DNA of 64,000 nt from NCBI GenBank assembly GCA_025360045.1, contig JANYCY010000070.1, forward strand, positions 62,001 through 126,000, read 5' to 3'. Positions 10,501 to 19,635 of the stretch are shown here, piece by piece. Each line of letters begins with the position of its first letter. Within the stretch, counting starts at the first letter, position 1. The notes under the pieces were generated by a model. The model worked only from the letters and a program-made list of their open reading frames with translations. It ran no database searches and was not told the DNA's origin. Origin of the DNA: Janthinobacterium sp. (GTDB lineage: Bacteria; Pseudomonadota; Gammaproteobacteria; Burkholderiales; Chitinibacteraceae). The position numbers and the translations under genes were made by a program.

Positions 10501-11816
10501 GATTAATCTGCATACTGATCTTATGTATCAGCCCCCTGCTCTGGGCAAAAAAGCCAACGGCAGCGCCTTTACCTTCGCCTCTGACGCCCGCAGTTTTCAG
10601 CCATCAGCAAGCGTTGTTATTAAGTGAAACATCGCCCTTTTACCGGCTGGATGTGCCTGTTACGGTATACCAGTTCAGCCAGCGGGCCGACTTAGGCGAT
10701 TTGCGAGTCTTTAACGCGGCAGGCGAGCTAGTGCCCTATGCGCTGGAAACAAGCGCAGCACCGCAGCAAAATCAGCTTAGCCAGACTGCTGTGCGTTTTT
10801 TCCCTTATGGCAGCAAGTCCAGCAATGAACAACGTGACGTTTCGATTCAGATCCGCAGCGACGGGCAGCTGAGCGCGCAGAGTCATACTGTCAGCAAGCA
10901 GCAGGAGCTCAGCTATCTTGTTGACGCCTCACAAATCAAAGGTCAGCTTGAATCGCTGATTCTGAGCTGGCAAGAAGCCAACTATCAGGGCCAGATCAGG
11001 TTGTCGGCCAGTGACGATTTGCAGCAATGGCAGGCGCTGGGCAGCACAGAAATCATCCGGCTTGATTATCAGGGGCAAACGCTTAGCCAGCCGAAAGTGG
11101 AATTGGGCGGCATCCGCGCCAAATACCTGCGCATCACGAGCGATAGCCCACTGACTCTCAAAGAAGTGCGCTTGCAATCATCGATAGCGCAATCTGCCCC
11201 AAGAGCATGGCTAGCGCCCGTTACCGCCCAGCTCAGCCAAGGCGAGTATCTATTTGATCTTGGCGTGCATGCGCCCATCGACAGGCTGGAGCTGGCCTTG
11301 CCGCAGCTCAACACCGTGGTGCAAGCGTCGCTAGCTAGCCGCGCCACACCTACCGAACCTTGGCAGAATGAGCAAAGCGGTGTGCTCTATCGCCTACAGG
11401 GCAAAACAGCTGAAGCCCACAGCCCCGCGCTTTCCATCCTCCCCAACAACCATCGCTATTGGCGTTTAACAGTAAACCAAAATAGCGGAGGGCTAGGCCA
11501 GGGATTACCACAGCTAAAAGCAGGCTGGACACCCCAGCAAATCGCCTTTGTCGCCCGTGGGCAAGCGCCATTTACACTGGCCTTTGGTCATGTAGGGGTA
11601 GGCAGTGCGGCCATCCATTCAGCAGATTTAATCATTGGCAATGCAGTAGCATCAGCAGCTGCGGGCGCTTTGCAGAATAAAACCACCGCTTCTGCAGCGG
11701 CCATCGCCAGCACCCCCTCATCAGCCCGCAGCTACGGCCTATGGGCGGCGCTGGTTTTGGCGGTGGGGGTATTAGGGGGAATGGCTTGGAAACTTATACG
11801 ACCCGCACAGGGCTAA
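10497..11816 (+). CDS. DUF3999 family exported, C-terminally anchored protein
   Basis: 439 residues with a signal peptide (MRLICILILCISPLLWA), a large extracytoplasmic beta-rich region (FYRLDVPVTVYQFSQRADLGDLRVFN; discoidin-like WQALGSTEI and KYLRITSDSPLTLKEVRLQ) and one C-terminal transmembrane helix (LWAALVLAVGVLGGMAWKL) with a short basic tail. The start overlaps the DUF2339 stop by 4 bases. DUF2339 and DUF3999 are often neighbours, so a membrane complex is a reasonable inference. A decayed second copy of its 3' end lies at 14557-14790. No enzymatic motif was seen. Confidence 0.88.
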   Translation: MRLICILILCISPLLWAKKPTAAPLPSPLTPAVFSHQQALLLSETSPFYRLDVPVTVYQFSQRADLGDLRVFNAAGELVPYALETSAAPQQNQLSQTAVRFFPYGSKSSNEQRDVSIQIRSDGQLSAQSHTVSKQQELSYLVDASQIKGQLESLILSWQEANYQGQIRLSASDDLQQWQALGSTEIIRLDYQGQTLSQPKVELGGIRAKYLRITSDSPLTLKEVRLQSSIAQSAPRAWLAPVTAQLSQGEYLFDLGVHAPIDRLELALPQLNTVVQASLASRATPTEPWQNEQSGVLYRLQGKTAEAHSPALSILPNNHRYWRLTVNQNSGGLGQGLPQLKAGWTPQQIAFVARGQAPFTLAFGHVGVGSAAIHSADLIIGNAVASAAAGALQNKTTASAAAIASTPSSARSYGLWAALVLAVGVLGGMAWKLIRPAQG

Positions 11817-11819
11817 ACA

Positions 11820-11978
11820 ATGTCTGATCACTTTTCTAAAGTTGCAACACACTATTTTGCAAGTAGGCCACATTACCCCCAAGCCCTTTTTGAGTGGCTA
11901 GCCAGCCAATGCCCTGAAAGACAACAGGCGTGGGATTGTGGCTTGAGATTTTTCTCCCTCAGCTCATTTAATAGATAG
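11820..11978 (+). pseudogene. Truncated class I SAM-dependent methyltransferase (5' fragment)
   Basis: ATG 11820, 3 bases after the DUF3999 stop, opens a 52-codon frame. It begins MSDHFSKVATHYFASRPHYP and runs to QQAWDCG, the typical N-terminus of a UbiE/TAM-type methyltransferase up to the first half of SAM motif I (DxGxGxG). The match then stops: the frame continues as LRFFSLSSF and terminates at 11978. The remaining 180 or so residues are absent. The break coincides with the left edge of the AT-rich island, so the gene was probably cut by the rearrangement that built it. Confidence 0.75.
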
Positions 11979-12078
11979 CTCATTATTTGCACTGCACACT
12001 CGTTAAAATCTGCTTTGTGCAATGCAACTTTTTTTACGCTATCTAAGCCTAATAGGCGGCTAGTAACTTTCCCTCAAC

Positions 12079-13540
12079 TTATTTTATTTCTCTTAAAGCA
12101 AGCTCAGGTGTCGGTTGCCAAACCACTTGGTAACGACCCGTATCTGCATTCTGAGTGACTTGAATTTTGCCTAACAGAAGATTAATAGTACCGTAGTAAC
12201 TTAACCAAGGAGCAAATCCAGTCGGTTGAATATTTTCATATTTTGCGGACCGCTGTTGCCCTTCAGCAAAGAAACTGTAGTTATAAATACGACCTTGAGC
12301 GTGAATGGAGAACCCAGTCGGAAGATCAACCATCCTCTCGCGATTTCCCTTCCAGTGATAATAATCATAGTCACCATGAATTTCATAAGTACCGCTTTGT
12401 ATCTTGGCGGCATTTGGTGAGACGGAGTTTTGGCACATAATGAACCATTCAACACGCTGTGATTGTATGGTTTTTCTTACTTCCCCCATGCCAGTAAAAA
12501 CTTGCTCCGAATGGTTCCCAGCTGAAGGGATTGAATAACGCTGCCTAGTTTCTACATTAGGCGCAATTGTGTGCATCGAAGCAAAAAAAGAATTCATGCT
12601 AGTAGTCGTGGCTCCGACTTTACTAGGATATCCAGCTTCTGACCAAACTGAAACATCATCAAATGGCACCCCATAAAATGACACGACAATAGGGGCATGC
12701 TCCCAAAGTTGCCCTTGATACAAAGGATCTGACGATTGACCTAATATTTCTATTTGACGTTCAATACCTTTCCATACTTCATCCCGCCCATTCATTTCTG
12801 AATTTAAATAAATTTCTTTAAATCCATGACCTAAAAAATCTGAATTAGAAAAAGACATTTCTAAATTACTAGGCAGCACCTTACGTAATAGAGCCAAACT
12901 TCCAATAACTAAATCTTTATTGGATGTAATATAATCACCATTACCCAGCACTCGATCCGCAGGTGACGCTACACCAAAGATTTTTATATCTTCTGATTTT
13001 ACGCCAAAATTAGACGTTAATAGTGAGTATGTACTATTAGCAAAAAGGTTCCCCCTGTGAATGTGGCACTAACAGTATTTTATCGCCTTTTTGTATGTTT
13101 GATTTTATATCTTGAATTATTTCATCTTGCTCACTTGCTGTAATTTGAAACAAAGCGGATTGTTTTTGTTTTTCTTGATAATAGCTAATCGCTGCCTCAG
13201 CTATTCTTTCATTCATTTCGGAAGGACGAGTTCCATTAAGCAAAGCTTCAGAAATTTTTTCTGGTGGGGCACTAGGATCTTGCATTTGTAACTAATAAAA
13301 GGTTTGTGCAATATCAGAAAAAAAACCGTTCGTTCGATTATAGGCAAGAAAAGTGTCTACTGAACCACCTAATTTTTCTTCAGCTAAAAGACGAAGTTGA
13401 TCTTTACTTTTTTTAGCATCACTAGGGGAGGTTGTTATTCCATTTATGTGAAACATTTTAGGAATTGCGCTACACTGATTTATTTCTGCAAACGCAGTTA
13501 TTGGTGCAATAAAAACAAGAAAACACAAAATTTTATTCAT
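12079..13540 (-). pseudogene. Broken exported serine-hydrolase-like gene (in-frame TAG plus frameshift)
   Basis: Three consecutive open pieces (13540-13292, 13285-13037, 12951-12079) read as one ancestral protein of about 485 residues. It starts with a signal peptide (MNKILCFLVFIAPITAFA). A TAG at 13292-13294 interrupts the same frame: TFY, stop, then LQMQDPSAPPE. One extra base in the C5 run at 13051-13055 then shifts the frame. Removing one base turns HSQGEPFC into HSQGNLFANSTYSLL, an alpha/beta-hydrolase nucleophile-elbow-like motif with Ser as nucleophile, and joins cleanly to KIFGVASPADRVLGNGDY. The start abuts the stop of the upstream chitin-binding gene. Substrate is unknown. Two lesions argue for decay, although sequencing error at the homopolymer is possible. 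Confidence 0.75.
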
Positions 13541-14404
13541 TTATTGCTCACAAACTAGTTTGTTCGACGATTTTAAAACCATTCCACCTACCATATCGGC
13601 ATACTGCATATATGCCAGCATACGTTCCGGAGTATTAGCAATCAAGGCTTCAAGTTGTTTATCGTATTTAATTTCTTTCATATAATTTTCTTTTTTTCGT
13701 CCATTAATATTAATTGCAGAAAAACAATCATCAGCAATACTCCATTGATTAAATGCAATTCGTGCTTTAGCTTTATCGTGCGTTTCGGCAACAAGTAATG
13801 TTTGTTGAGCAGCCCTTGCAACGTGTAGTGCTCGCTTATATAAAAGAAGATCAGGCCCTAGATTTTTAGCCAGAAAACGCTGAATATCGTCTCGCACCCC
13901 ATCGTGATCACTATCAATGCCTATCAACGACTGTTTACCAGCCATACCCGGATCAAGAGGTACTGAAATTTCATTAATAACCTCCACAGCCGTGACGGGA
14001 GGAGTGATTTCACATTTTTGGATGAGGCTCCAAAGAGCAGGTGTCACATTAGGACTCCAGTTACTACCAAGGAAGGCCGTATGAGCTTGTCGGACTTGGT
14101 AATATTTTCCTGCAAATGAAACGCGATCTTTCAGCTGATAGCTCAACCCTTCTTGCCAAGGGGCACAATTGCTTTGTACGTCGCTAATCCTCTGCCAAAG
14201 AGCAGGAGTAGCAAGAGGGTACCAATCACGATTTGCCGTATGGGCTTGCAAGGCGCGATAAAGATTTCCTTCGTAACTAACTTGACTTCCTACTCCGTAG
14301 GTAACCTCGGCTTCCCACTGAGATGCTTCAGAAGCATAGGCGGAGGAAATTAAAATGATGTACGCACTCAGTGCGGTGGTAATTCCTTGGACAAATTGCT
14401 TCAT
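13541..14404 (-). CDS. Exported protein with two CBM5/12 chitin-binding modules
   Basis: 287 residues with a signal peptide ending near AYA-SEA. Two tandem carbohydrate-binding modules of the chitinase ChiC type follow: YGVGSQVSYEGNLYRALQAH with ATPALWQRI, and YQLKDRVSFAGKYYQVRQAH with TPALWSLI; the aromatic ligand residues are kept. After a linker, a DSDHDGVRDD stretch resembles a calcium-binding thrombospondin-type-3 repeat. The last 110 residues form a helical domain I do not recognise, with no catalytic motif. Its TAA directly abuts the ATG of the broken hydrolase gene, so the two form an operon and perhaps a functional pair. Base composition is visibly lower in G+C than the flanks, suggesting acquisition. 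Confidence 0.8.
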   Translation of the reverse strand: MKQFVQGITTALSAYIILISSAYASEASQWEAEVTYGVGSQVSYEGNLYRALQAHTANRDWYPLATPALWQRISDVQSNCAPWQEGLSYQLKDRVSFAGKYYQVRQAHTAFLGSNWSPNVTPALWSLIQKCEITPPVTAVEVINEISVPLDPGMAGKQSLIGIDSDHDGVRDDIQRFLAKNLGPDLLLYKRALHVARAAQQTLLVAETHDKAKARIAFNQWSIADDCFSAININGRKKENYMKEIKYDKQLEALIANTPERMLAYMQYADMVGGMVLKSSNKLVCEQ

Positions 14405-14556
14405 TCAATTCAAACTTTAGTAATGTTAATGACATAAAATACCACAAAACTTACGCAGACATTATGTGTAAAATTCAAACTTGACATTTATTTGTAAAAA
14501 ACAACAAAAAACCCATGACCTAGGCAAAAAATATATTTTACAAAGGGATGACAAAT
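14405..14556. other. AT-rich promoter region of the chitin-binding gene
   Basis: This short, strongly AT-rich segment precedes the minus-strand gene that starts at 14404 and ends at the point where similarity to the DUF3999 gene begins. No clear sigma-70 pair, hairpin or operator could be assigned. Confidence 0.3.
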
Positions 14557-14790
14557 ACATGGGCAAGCAGTGCGGCACTGAATACTGAAGATTTAATTGT
14601 TGTTAATGCTGTGGCATCGGCTACAGCGATTTTTTCAAAATATAGCAGTCATTCCGACAGCAGCCAGCCCCACCTTATCCGCCAGCAATAACGGACTATG
14701 GGCGGTTTTAGCGGTGGGGGTGTTGGAGACAATGGCGTGGCAACAGGCTATTTCACCCAACTTCGCTTCTGAAAAGAAATAGAAAAGTTA
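14557..14790 (+). pseudogene. Decayed duplicate of the DUF3999 gene 3' end
   Basis: The segment aligns by eye with 11580-11816: GCAGTGCGGC, GATTTAAT, AATGC(A/T)GT(A/G)GCATC, CTATGGGCGG and GCGGTGGGGGT are shared in the same order, including the C-terminal membrane-helix coding part (LWAVLAVGVLETMAW against LWAALVLAVGVLGGMAW). The upstream 390 or so codons are missing and indels shift the frame, so the open frame at 14597-14782 is a remnant, not a gene. It brackets the island on its right side. The following 14791-15069 holds no gene I can support. Confidence 0.75.
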
Positions 14791-15069
14791 AAAGGTAAAC
14801 CTGCCCAACTTAGCTGAATAAGGGATGTTACACAGAGGCAAATATTGGGCCCAACCTTCACGCGAAAGGCCTCAACCGTGTTTTATCCTCATTGGCACCA
14901 ACGCAACACCCTGCCTGATCTTTATTGGCAAAGCGGATATCGACACGCCTACCGAACGCGGGCAAAACGTCGGGAGGCGCTGAGGATTTTGTAGAGTAAT
15001 ACGGATGTTTGCTTGGGTAAAAATAGACGCATTGGAGCAGCTTCTAGAGCCGTCATCAGCGTAAATTCA

Positions 15070-15282
15070 CTAGCTATCCGAAGATGGCTTAGACGGAGAG
15101 CCACCTTTGAAATCAGTCACATACCAGCCATTACCCTTCAATTGAAAGCCAGCGGCAGTAAGCTGCTTTTCATAAGAAGACGCATGACAAGCCGGGCACA
15201 CGGTAAGCGTATCATCCGACATTTTCTGAATATGCTCGTCAGAATGACCGCAAGCAGCACAGCGATAAGCATAAATAGGCAT
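15070..15282 (-). CDS. FmdB-family zinc-ribbon protein
   Basis: 70 residues from ATG 15282. MPIYAYRC is the almost invariant N-terminus of the FmdB regulatory family, so the longer frame up to 15363 is rejected. Two CxxC knuckles (CAAC at 8-11 and CPAC further on) form a zinc ribbon. The middle LTAAGFQLKGNGWYVTDF is also family-typical, and a Ser/Lys-rich tail follows. The molecular role is not well defined; family members are small putative regulatory proteins. Confidence 0.88.
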   Translation of the reverse strand: MPIYAYRCAACGHSDEHIQKMSDDTLTVCPACHASSYEKQLTAAGFQLKGNGWYVTDFKGGSPSKPSSDS

Positions 15283-15401
15283 TACTTGTAAGCTCGCACA
15301 AAAAACAAAGATTATACCGCGTCTAAGCACGCGAATCGAACCTGCACTCGCCGTGCCGAGCATAAAAATTTACTCCCCGCAGCTGATCCTTATCGTACAG
15401 A

Positions 15402-16082
15402 TCAAAGATCGGCCCAGCGGCGTAATAAATTATGGTAGGTCCCTGTCAGCTGAGTGGCAATATCGTGCGACCCCGCTTGCTGGCGCAGCTGGCTGATCGA
15501 TGTATCCAAATCAAACAAAACCGCACGCTCACCCACATCGCGCACCATGCTTTGTATCCAAAAGAAAGACGCTAAACGTGCACCACGCGTGACGGGCTCA
15601 ACCCGATGCAAGCTGGTGGATGGATATAAAATCATATCGCCAGCGGCTAACTTCACTTCATGCACACCGTAAGTGTCTTCAATCATCAATTCTCCACCTT
15701 CGTAGTCTTCTGGCTCAGCAAAAAACACCGTGGCGGATAAATCAGCGCGGATACGCTCTTGCGTGCCAAAGATGCCTTGTACGGCGTTATCGATATGGTT
15801 ACCCAAATCCATACTATTTTCGTAGCGATTAAATTGCGGCGGCATCACGAAGCTTGGCAGCGCGGCCGAGAAAAACATTTCATTGGCATTCAAAGCCTGC
15901 AAAACAATCGCCCCCAGCTCTTTGGCGACAGGACTGTCTTTGGCCAACTGCTGATTGCGCTTGATCGACACCGATAAAGTGCCCGAAGTCATTTTGCCGT
16001 CTTCCCACTCGGCCGCCTCAAGGCGCTGACGACAGAAAGCGACGGTTTGAGCATCCAGCAGCTGCGGAATATGTAGCAACAT
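15402..16082 (-). CDS. piuC: Fe(II)/2-oxoglutarate-dependent PKHD-type hydroxylase (PiuC/YbiX)
   Basis: 226 residues, the standard YbiX/PiuC length. The iron triad His96-x-Asp98 and His159 and the 2-oxoglutarate-binding Arg169 are all in place, so the enzyme should be active. In E. coli ybiX neighbours the catecholate receptor gene fiu, and in Pseudomonas piuC neighbours piuA; here it follows a Fiu-like receptor gene, supporting a role in siderophore-iron use. The actual substrate is unknown. A strong terminator lies between the receptor gene and this start, so expression needs read-through or an internal promoter. Confidence 0.92.
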   Translation of the reverse strand: MLLHIPQLLDAQTVAFCRQRLEAAEWEDGKMTSGTLSVSIKRNQQLAKDSPVAKELGAIVLQALNANEMFFSAALPSFVMPPQFNRYENSMDLGNHIDNAVQGIFGTQERIRADLSATVFFAEPEDYEGGELMIEDTYGVHEVKLAAGDMILYPSTSLHRVEPVTRGARLASFFWIQSMVRDVGERAVLFDLDTSISQLRQQAGSHDIATQLTGTYHNLLRRWADL

Positions 16083-16113
16083 ACAATAAATCCTTTAATC
16101 AAACTCAAAATGC

Positions 16114-16143
16114 AAAAAACCGCCACGATACTACTCGTGGCGG
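16114..16143 (-). terminator. Rho-independent terminator after the Fiu-like receptor gene
   Basis: CCGCCACGA (16120-16128) pairs with TCGTGGCGG (16135-16143), a perfect 9 bp stem. On the minus strand it is followed by six T. It lies between the receptor stop at 16162 and piuC. Confidence 0.88.
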
Positions 16144-16161
16144 CTGCAAAATCTCTAAAAC

Positions 16162-18390
16162 TTAAAACTTGTAGTTAGCCGTCAGGTGCGCAGTGCGACC
16201 TGTACCCGGAACGGCAAAACCACGATATAAGCCTTCGTAATGATCGGTATTAAACAAATTATTAATGTTTAATTGCACGCTGTAATCGCGGAAGCGATAT
16301 TCAGCCATTGCATCCCAACGCACATACGCTGGTAAATAAACGGTATTGTCTGTGCCCGCATAACGCTTATCCATGGCATTAAAACCACCACCCGCTTTCC
16401 AATTGCTATTGATTTGGTAAGTGGTCCAGAAATTAGCGGTATAACGCGGTGCATTATCCGCGTAATTGCCTTCGATCTCTTTTGGTGTTGCGCCTGCTAC
16501 TTCATCAATACGCGCATTCATCACGGCTACACCAGCAAAAACTTGCCATAGCTCAGTAATTCGCCCTGCCGATTCAATCTCAATTCCGTCAGTATGGCGG
16601 CGACCCGACATTAAGTAAGGCTTAGCCACGCCCTGCTCGATATCTGTTTGGCGCTCATTGGTTTTTTCGGTACGGAAAATAGCCGTGCGCAGACTTAAAT
16701 CGCCATCCAGCATGGTCCACTTCGCGCCCACTTCAAAATTGCGGTTTTTCTCTGGATCAACCGATTCACCACGCGGGTCGGTTGAATAGGCTTCGGCCGA
16801 TGGATTAAACGAGGTGCCATAAGAAACATAATAAGACTGATTGCCATCAGGCTGATAAATCAGCCCTGTGCGCCAGCTAGCAATATTATCGGTGCGGCCC
16901 GTACTGGCAGCAGCTTGAACCTTGGTGAACGATTCATTATCGGTATAGGCCTTAAAGTGATCAAAGCGCCCGCCAACTAGCAGCTTCCATTGCGGCGTAA
17001 GCTCAATCAAATCTTGCGCATAAAAGGCCACGGTATCGGCCACTGAAGTCGATTTACCCGTTACAAAAGGTGCTGAGCACCCCGGCACATTGCCACTCGT
17101 TACTGGATTGCCTACTGTTGTGCTTGGAAGAGCACATTGAGCCAAGCCGGTTGTAGCGTTCGGCTTGATTGTGCCCGTCGTGTCTAAATGAACACGGCCA
17201 GTGCTTAACAACTTTTCACGCGTTAATTCAAAGCCAAGTAATACATTGTGCCGTACCGTGCCGGTTTCAAAATCCCAAATCAAATCACTGACATTGGAAT
17301 AAATATCCTGATCACGCATGCGCAATTTACGGCCACGGCTAATCGCTGTATTGTCATTTAAGACTTCGCCGGTTTTCAGACCCAAACCTGGCGCACTTGC
17401 ACGCAGATCCAGCTCATACACGCCTAAACGTGTTGAGTTTTTCAACAGCATATTTGGATTAATTCGGTGCTGAATATTCAAGCTCAAAACATCAGATTTG
17501 GTCTTTTCAGAATCAAAATCCTTTAAGCCATAAAACTTATCCACCTGAGGGATAGGCTGATCATTTCCACCACTGGCAGCGCGATAATAAGGCACGCCAT
17601 AATCAGGAATATTGTCTTCTTGATAATGCATATAAGACAGCGTGGCTTCCGTTGGCTCACCCAAACCTATGGTCACCGATGGCGCAACGCCCCAGCGATT
17701 CATTTCTGCGCCTTCACGCGTGCTGCCGGACTTTTGGCCCATGACATTAACGCGTAACGCCGCGTTCTCACTCAAGCTGTGATTAAAGTCAGCCTCACCA
17801 CGATATAAGTTTTCTGTGCCAATGGAAGCTGTGAACTGATTCAAATCACCACGAAATGGCGTTTTGCTCACTTGATTGATAATACCGCCCGTTGATCCAC
17901 GGCCATAAATCATTGACGATGGACCACGTAAAACTTCCACCGTATCGGTATTGAAAGTGTCACGATTGTATTGAGCCGCGTCACGAAAATTATCCAAATA
18001 CAAATCATTCGATGCCGCAAAACCACGCAAACGCACGCCATCGCCGCTGCTACCGCCTTCGGAAGCATTAAAAGTAATCCCTACTGCATTGCGTAAAGCT
18101 TCTTTTAGCGAATTACTATCCTGATCGTTCATCAATGAACGCGTCACGCTGCTTGTCGATTGCGGAATATCACGAGCGGCTTGTGGCACTCGGCCTACAC
18201 GGGTCACGGGCGCATTGTAAGTTTTATCTGTGCCCTTGGTGTTTTGCACATCGGCTTTTACTTCAACCGGGGCCAGTTTTACTTCTTCAACCGGCGCAGC
18301 GCTTGCATTCATTGCACCAAACAGCGCCGCAGCAACGGGCAATTTAGCCAGATGACGAATCGCCGATTTAGGCTTGTGTATCTCTCTCAT
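16162..18390 (-). CDS. fiu: TonB-dependent catecholate siderophore receptor (Fiu-like)
   Basis: 742 residues. An extended signal peptide (about 31 residues, ends NASAAP) precedes the plug domain (RDIPQSTSSVTRSLMNDQ; ALRNAVGITFNASEGGSSGD; VEVLRGPSSMIYGRGSTGG) and a 22-strand barrel that ends in the outer-membrane signature aromatic Phe (TANYKF). The plug motif FRDAAQYNRDTFNTDTVEV is characteristic of Fiu/CirA-class siderophore receptors. Neighbours tonB-exbB-exbD upstream and piuC downstream support ferric-siderophore uptake. The ligand is inferred as a catecholate or monomeric catechol. It lies 87 bp after exbD with a terminator in the gap. Confidence 0.9.
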   Translation of the reverse strand: MREIHKPKSAIRHLAKLPVAAALFGAMNASAAPVEEVKLAPVEVKADVQNTKGTDKTYNAPVTRVGRVPQAARDIPQSTSSVTRSLMNDQDSNSLKEALRNAVGITFNASEGGSSGDGVRLRGFAASNDLYLDNFRDAAQYNRDTFNTDTVEVLRGPSSMIYGRGSTGGIINQVSKTPFRGDLNQFTASIGTENLYRGEADFNHSLSENAALRVNVMGQKSGSTREGAEMNRWGVAPSVTIGLGEPTEATLSYMHYQEDNIPDYGVPYYRAASGGNDQPIPQVDKFYGLKDFDSEKTKSDVLSLNIQHRINPNMLLKNSTRLGVYELDLRASAPGLGLKTGEVLNDNTAISRGRKLRMRDQDIYSNVSDLIWDFETGTVRHNVLLGFELTREKLLSTGRVHLDTTGTIKPNATTGLAQCALPSTTVGNPVTSGNVPGCSAPFVTGKSTSVADTVAFYAQDLIELTPQWKLLVGGRFDHFKAYTDNESFTKVQAAASTGRTDNIASWRTGLIYQPDGNQSYYVSYGTSFNPSAEAYSTDPRGESVDPEKNRNFEVGAKWTMLDGDLSLRTAIFRTEKTNERQTDIEQGVAKPYLMSGRRHTDGIEIESAGRITELWQVFAGVAVMNARIDEVAGATPKEIEGNYADNAPRYTANFWTTYQINSNWKAGGGFNAMDKRYAGTDNTVYLPAYVRWDAMAEYRFRDYSVQLNINNLFNTDHYEGLYRGFAVPGTGRTAHLTANYKF

Positions 18391-18416
18391 GGGTATGTCT
18401 TCTATTTTTTTAAGTC

Positions 18417-18449
18417 AAAAAAAAAACGGAGGTCATACGACCTCCGTCT
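18417..18449 (-). terminator. Rho-independent terminator after exbD
   Basis: ACGGAGGTC and GACCTCCGT form a 9 bp stem with an ATAC loop (about 18426-18447), followed on the minus strand by about ten T. It separates tonB-exbB-exbD from the receptor gene and would attenuate read-through. Confidence 0.88.
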
Positions 18450-18477
18450 GGTAAACACGGGGTGTCCGTATGTTCTA

Positions 18478-18894
18478 TCAGCCGCCATTACCATCGGTCA
18501 GCAAACCAATTTTCGTTAAGCCCGCTTGCCTCGCTGCCGACATGGTTTGTGCAATCAACTCGTAGCGGACTTCTTTATCCGCCAATAAATGCAATTCAGT
18601 CTGGGCATCTTTGGCCATGGCGGTGGCAAAGCGAATGGGTAATTCATCGGCTCTGATGGGCGTGTTTTCCCACTCAACTTGCCCCTTTGCCGTCAAGGTC
18701 ACACGCAACACCGCAGGCGGTGTTTGCGTTACCTCCGCCTTGGCTTTAGGCAAATCAACCCGAATGGAGTGCGTCATTACAGGCGCGGTCACAATAAACA
18801 CCACCAAGAGCACCAACATCACATCCACCAAAGGCGTGGTGTTGATTTCTGACATGGGGGCTTGATCGTTTTGATCAAAGCTGCCAAAAGCCAT
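18478..18894 (-). CDS. exbD: Biopolymer transport protein ExbD
   Basis: 138 residues: short cytoplasmic N-terminus, one transmembrane helix (VDVMLVLLVVFIVTAPV) and a periplasmic domain. MSEINTTPLVDVMLVLLVVF is the ExbD/TolR hallmark and includes the proton-carrying Asp. With ExbB it forms the inner-membrane motor that energises TonB. It follows exbB with a 2 bp gap. Confidence 0.94.
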   Translation of the reverse strand: MAFGSFDQNDQAPMSEINTTPLVDVMLVLLVVFIVTAPVMTHSIRVDLPKAKAEVTQTPPAVLRVTLTAKGQVEWENTPIRADELPIRFATAMAKDAQTELHLLADKEVRYELIAQTMSAARQAGLTKIGLLTDGNGG

Positions 18895-18896
18895 GC

Positions 18897-19574
18897 TTAT
18901 TTACCTTCTTTTTCAACAGCGGCTGCCGTCAATAGCTGAGCATGCAAATCATGGGCAAAGCCATCTAAACCCTGAGCAATCACGCGATTCGCTCGAATAA
19001 AGGCGTTGTAAGCCACCACCGCAGGAATCGCCACCGCCAAGCCCGCAGCGGTCGCCACCAAAGCTTCCCCAATTGGCCCAGCAACAGTTGCCAGCGAGGC
19101 GTCGCCCTTGGTTGCGATCGCCACCAAGGCGTGATAAATCCCCCATACCGTTCCAAATAAGCCGACAAAAGGAGAGATCGAGCCCACCGTCGCAAGCCAA
19201 GACAAGCCCAACTCTAAGCGTGCATTTTCTTGGCTTAGGCGGGTACGCAAAGTGCGCACCAAGTAATCATCTAAAGACACCGCCAAACCAAGGCCCTTGC
19301 CTGCATTGCTACGGTAATGCGTCAAACCTTCCCAGCCTGCACGGGCTAATTTAGCCTCAGGGGCAATGGCATAAGCCGCAAGGCTAGTCGCTTCATTCCA
19401 ATCTGAGGCTTTCCAAAAACTGGCCAAAAAGCGCGTTTGCCCGCGCTTAATCCGTATCAACAGGCTGCTGCGCAATAAAATCAAACACCAGCTTACAACT
19501 GACATCAGTAGCAATAAACCAAACACCGAAACCAACACTGGGTCCCCAGACTGCCAAATTAAAGCCAAATTCAT
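18897..19574 (-). CDS. exbB: Biopolymer transport protein ExbB
   Basis: 225 residues with three transmembrane helices of the MotA/TolQ/ExbB fold. Conserved segments include LATVGSISPFVGLFGTVWGI and GPIGEALVATAAGLAVAIPA. It forms the proton channel of the TonB motor together with the ExbD encoded next. A palindromic element of about 85 bp lies in the 200 bp gap to tonB. Confidence 0.94.
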   Translation of the reverse strand: MNLALIWQSGDPVLVSVFGLLLLMSVVSWCLILLRSSLLIRIKRGQTRFLASFWKASDWNEATSLAAYAIAPEAKLARAGWEGLTHYRSNAGKGLGLAVSLDDYLVRTLRTRLSQENARLELGLSWLATVGSISPFVGLFGTVWGIYHALVAIATKGDASLATVAGPIGEALVATAAGLAVAIPAVVAYNAFIRANRVIAQGLDGFAHDLHAQLLTAAAVEKEGK

Positions 19575-19635
19575 TGAAAACCTCTTTTAAAAAACAAACA
19601 CCTGATTAGCAAAATTCTTCAGCGGATCTTGATGC

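Noticed and set aside
14597-14782. A 61-codon open frame
   Set aside because: It follows the decayed copy of the DUF3999 3' end and has no start context of its own.
14785-15069. Possible short gene in the frame from about 14824 (MLHRGKYW...)
   Set aside because: About 52 codons, no ribosome-binding site, and no family recognised; probably remnant DNA.
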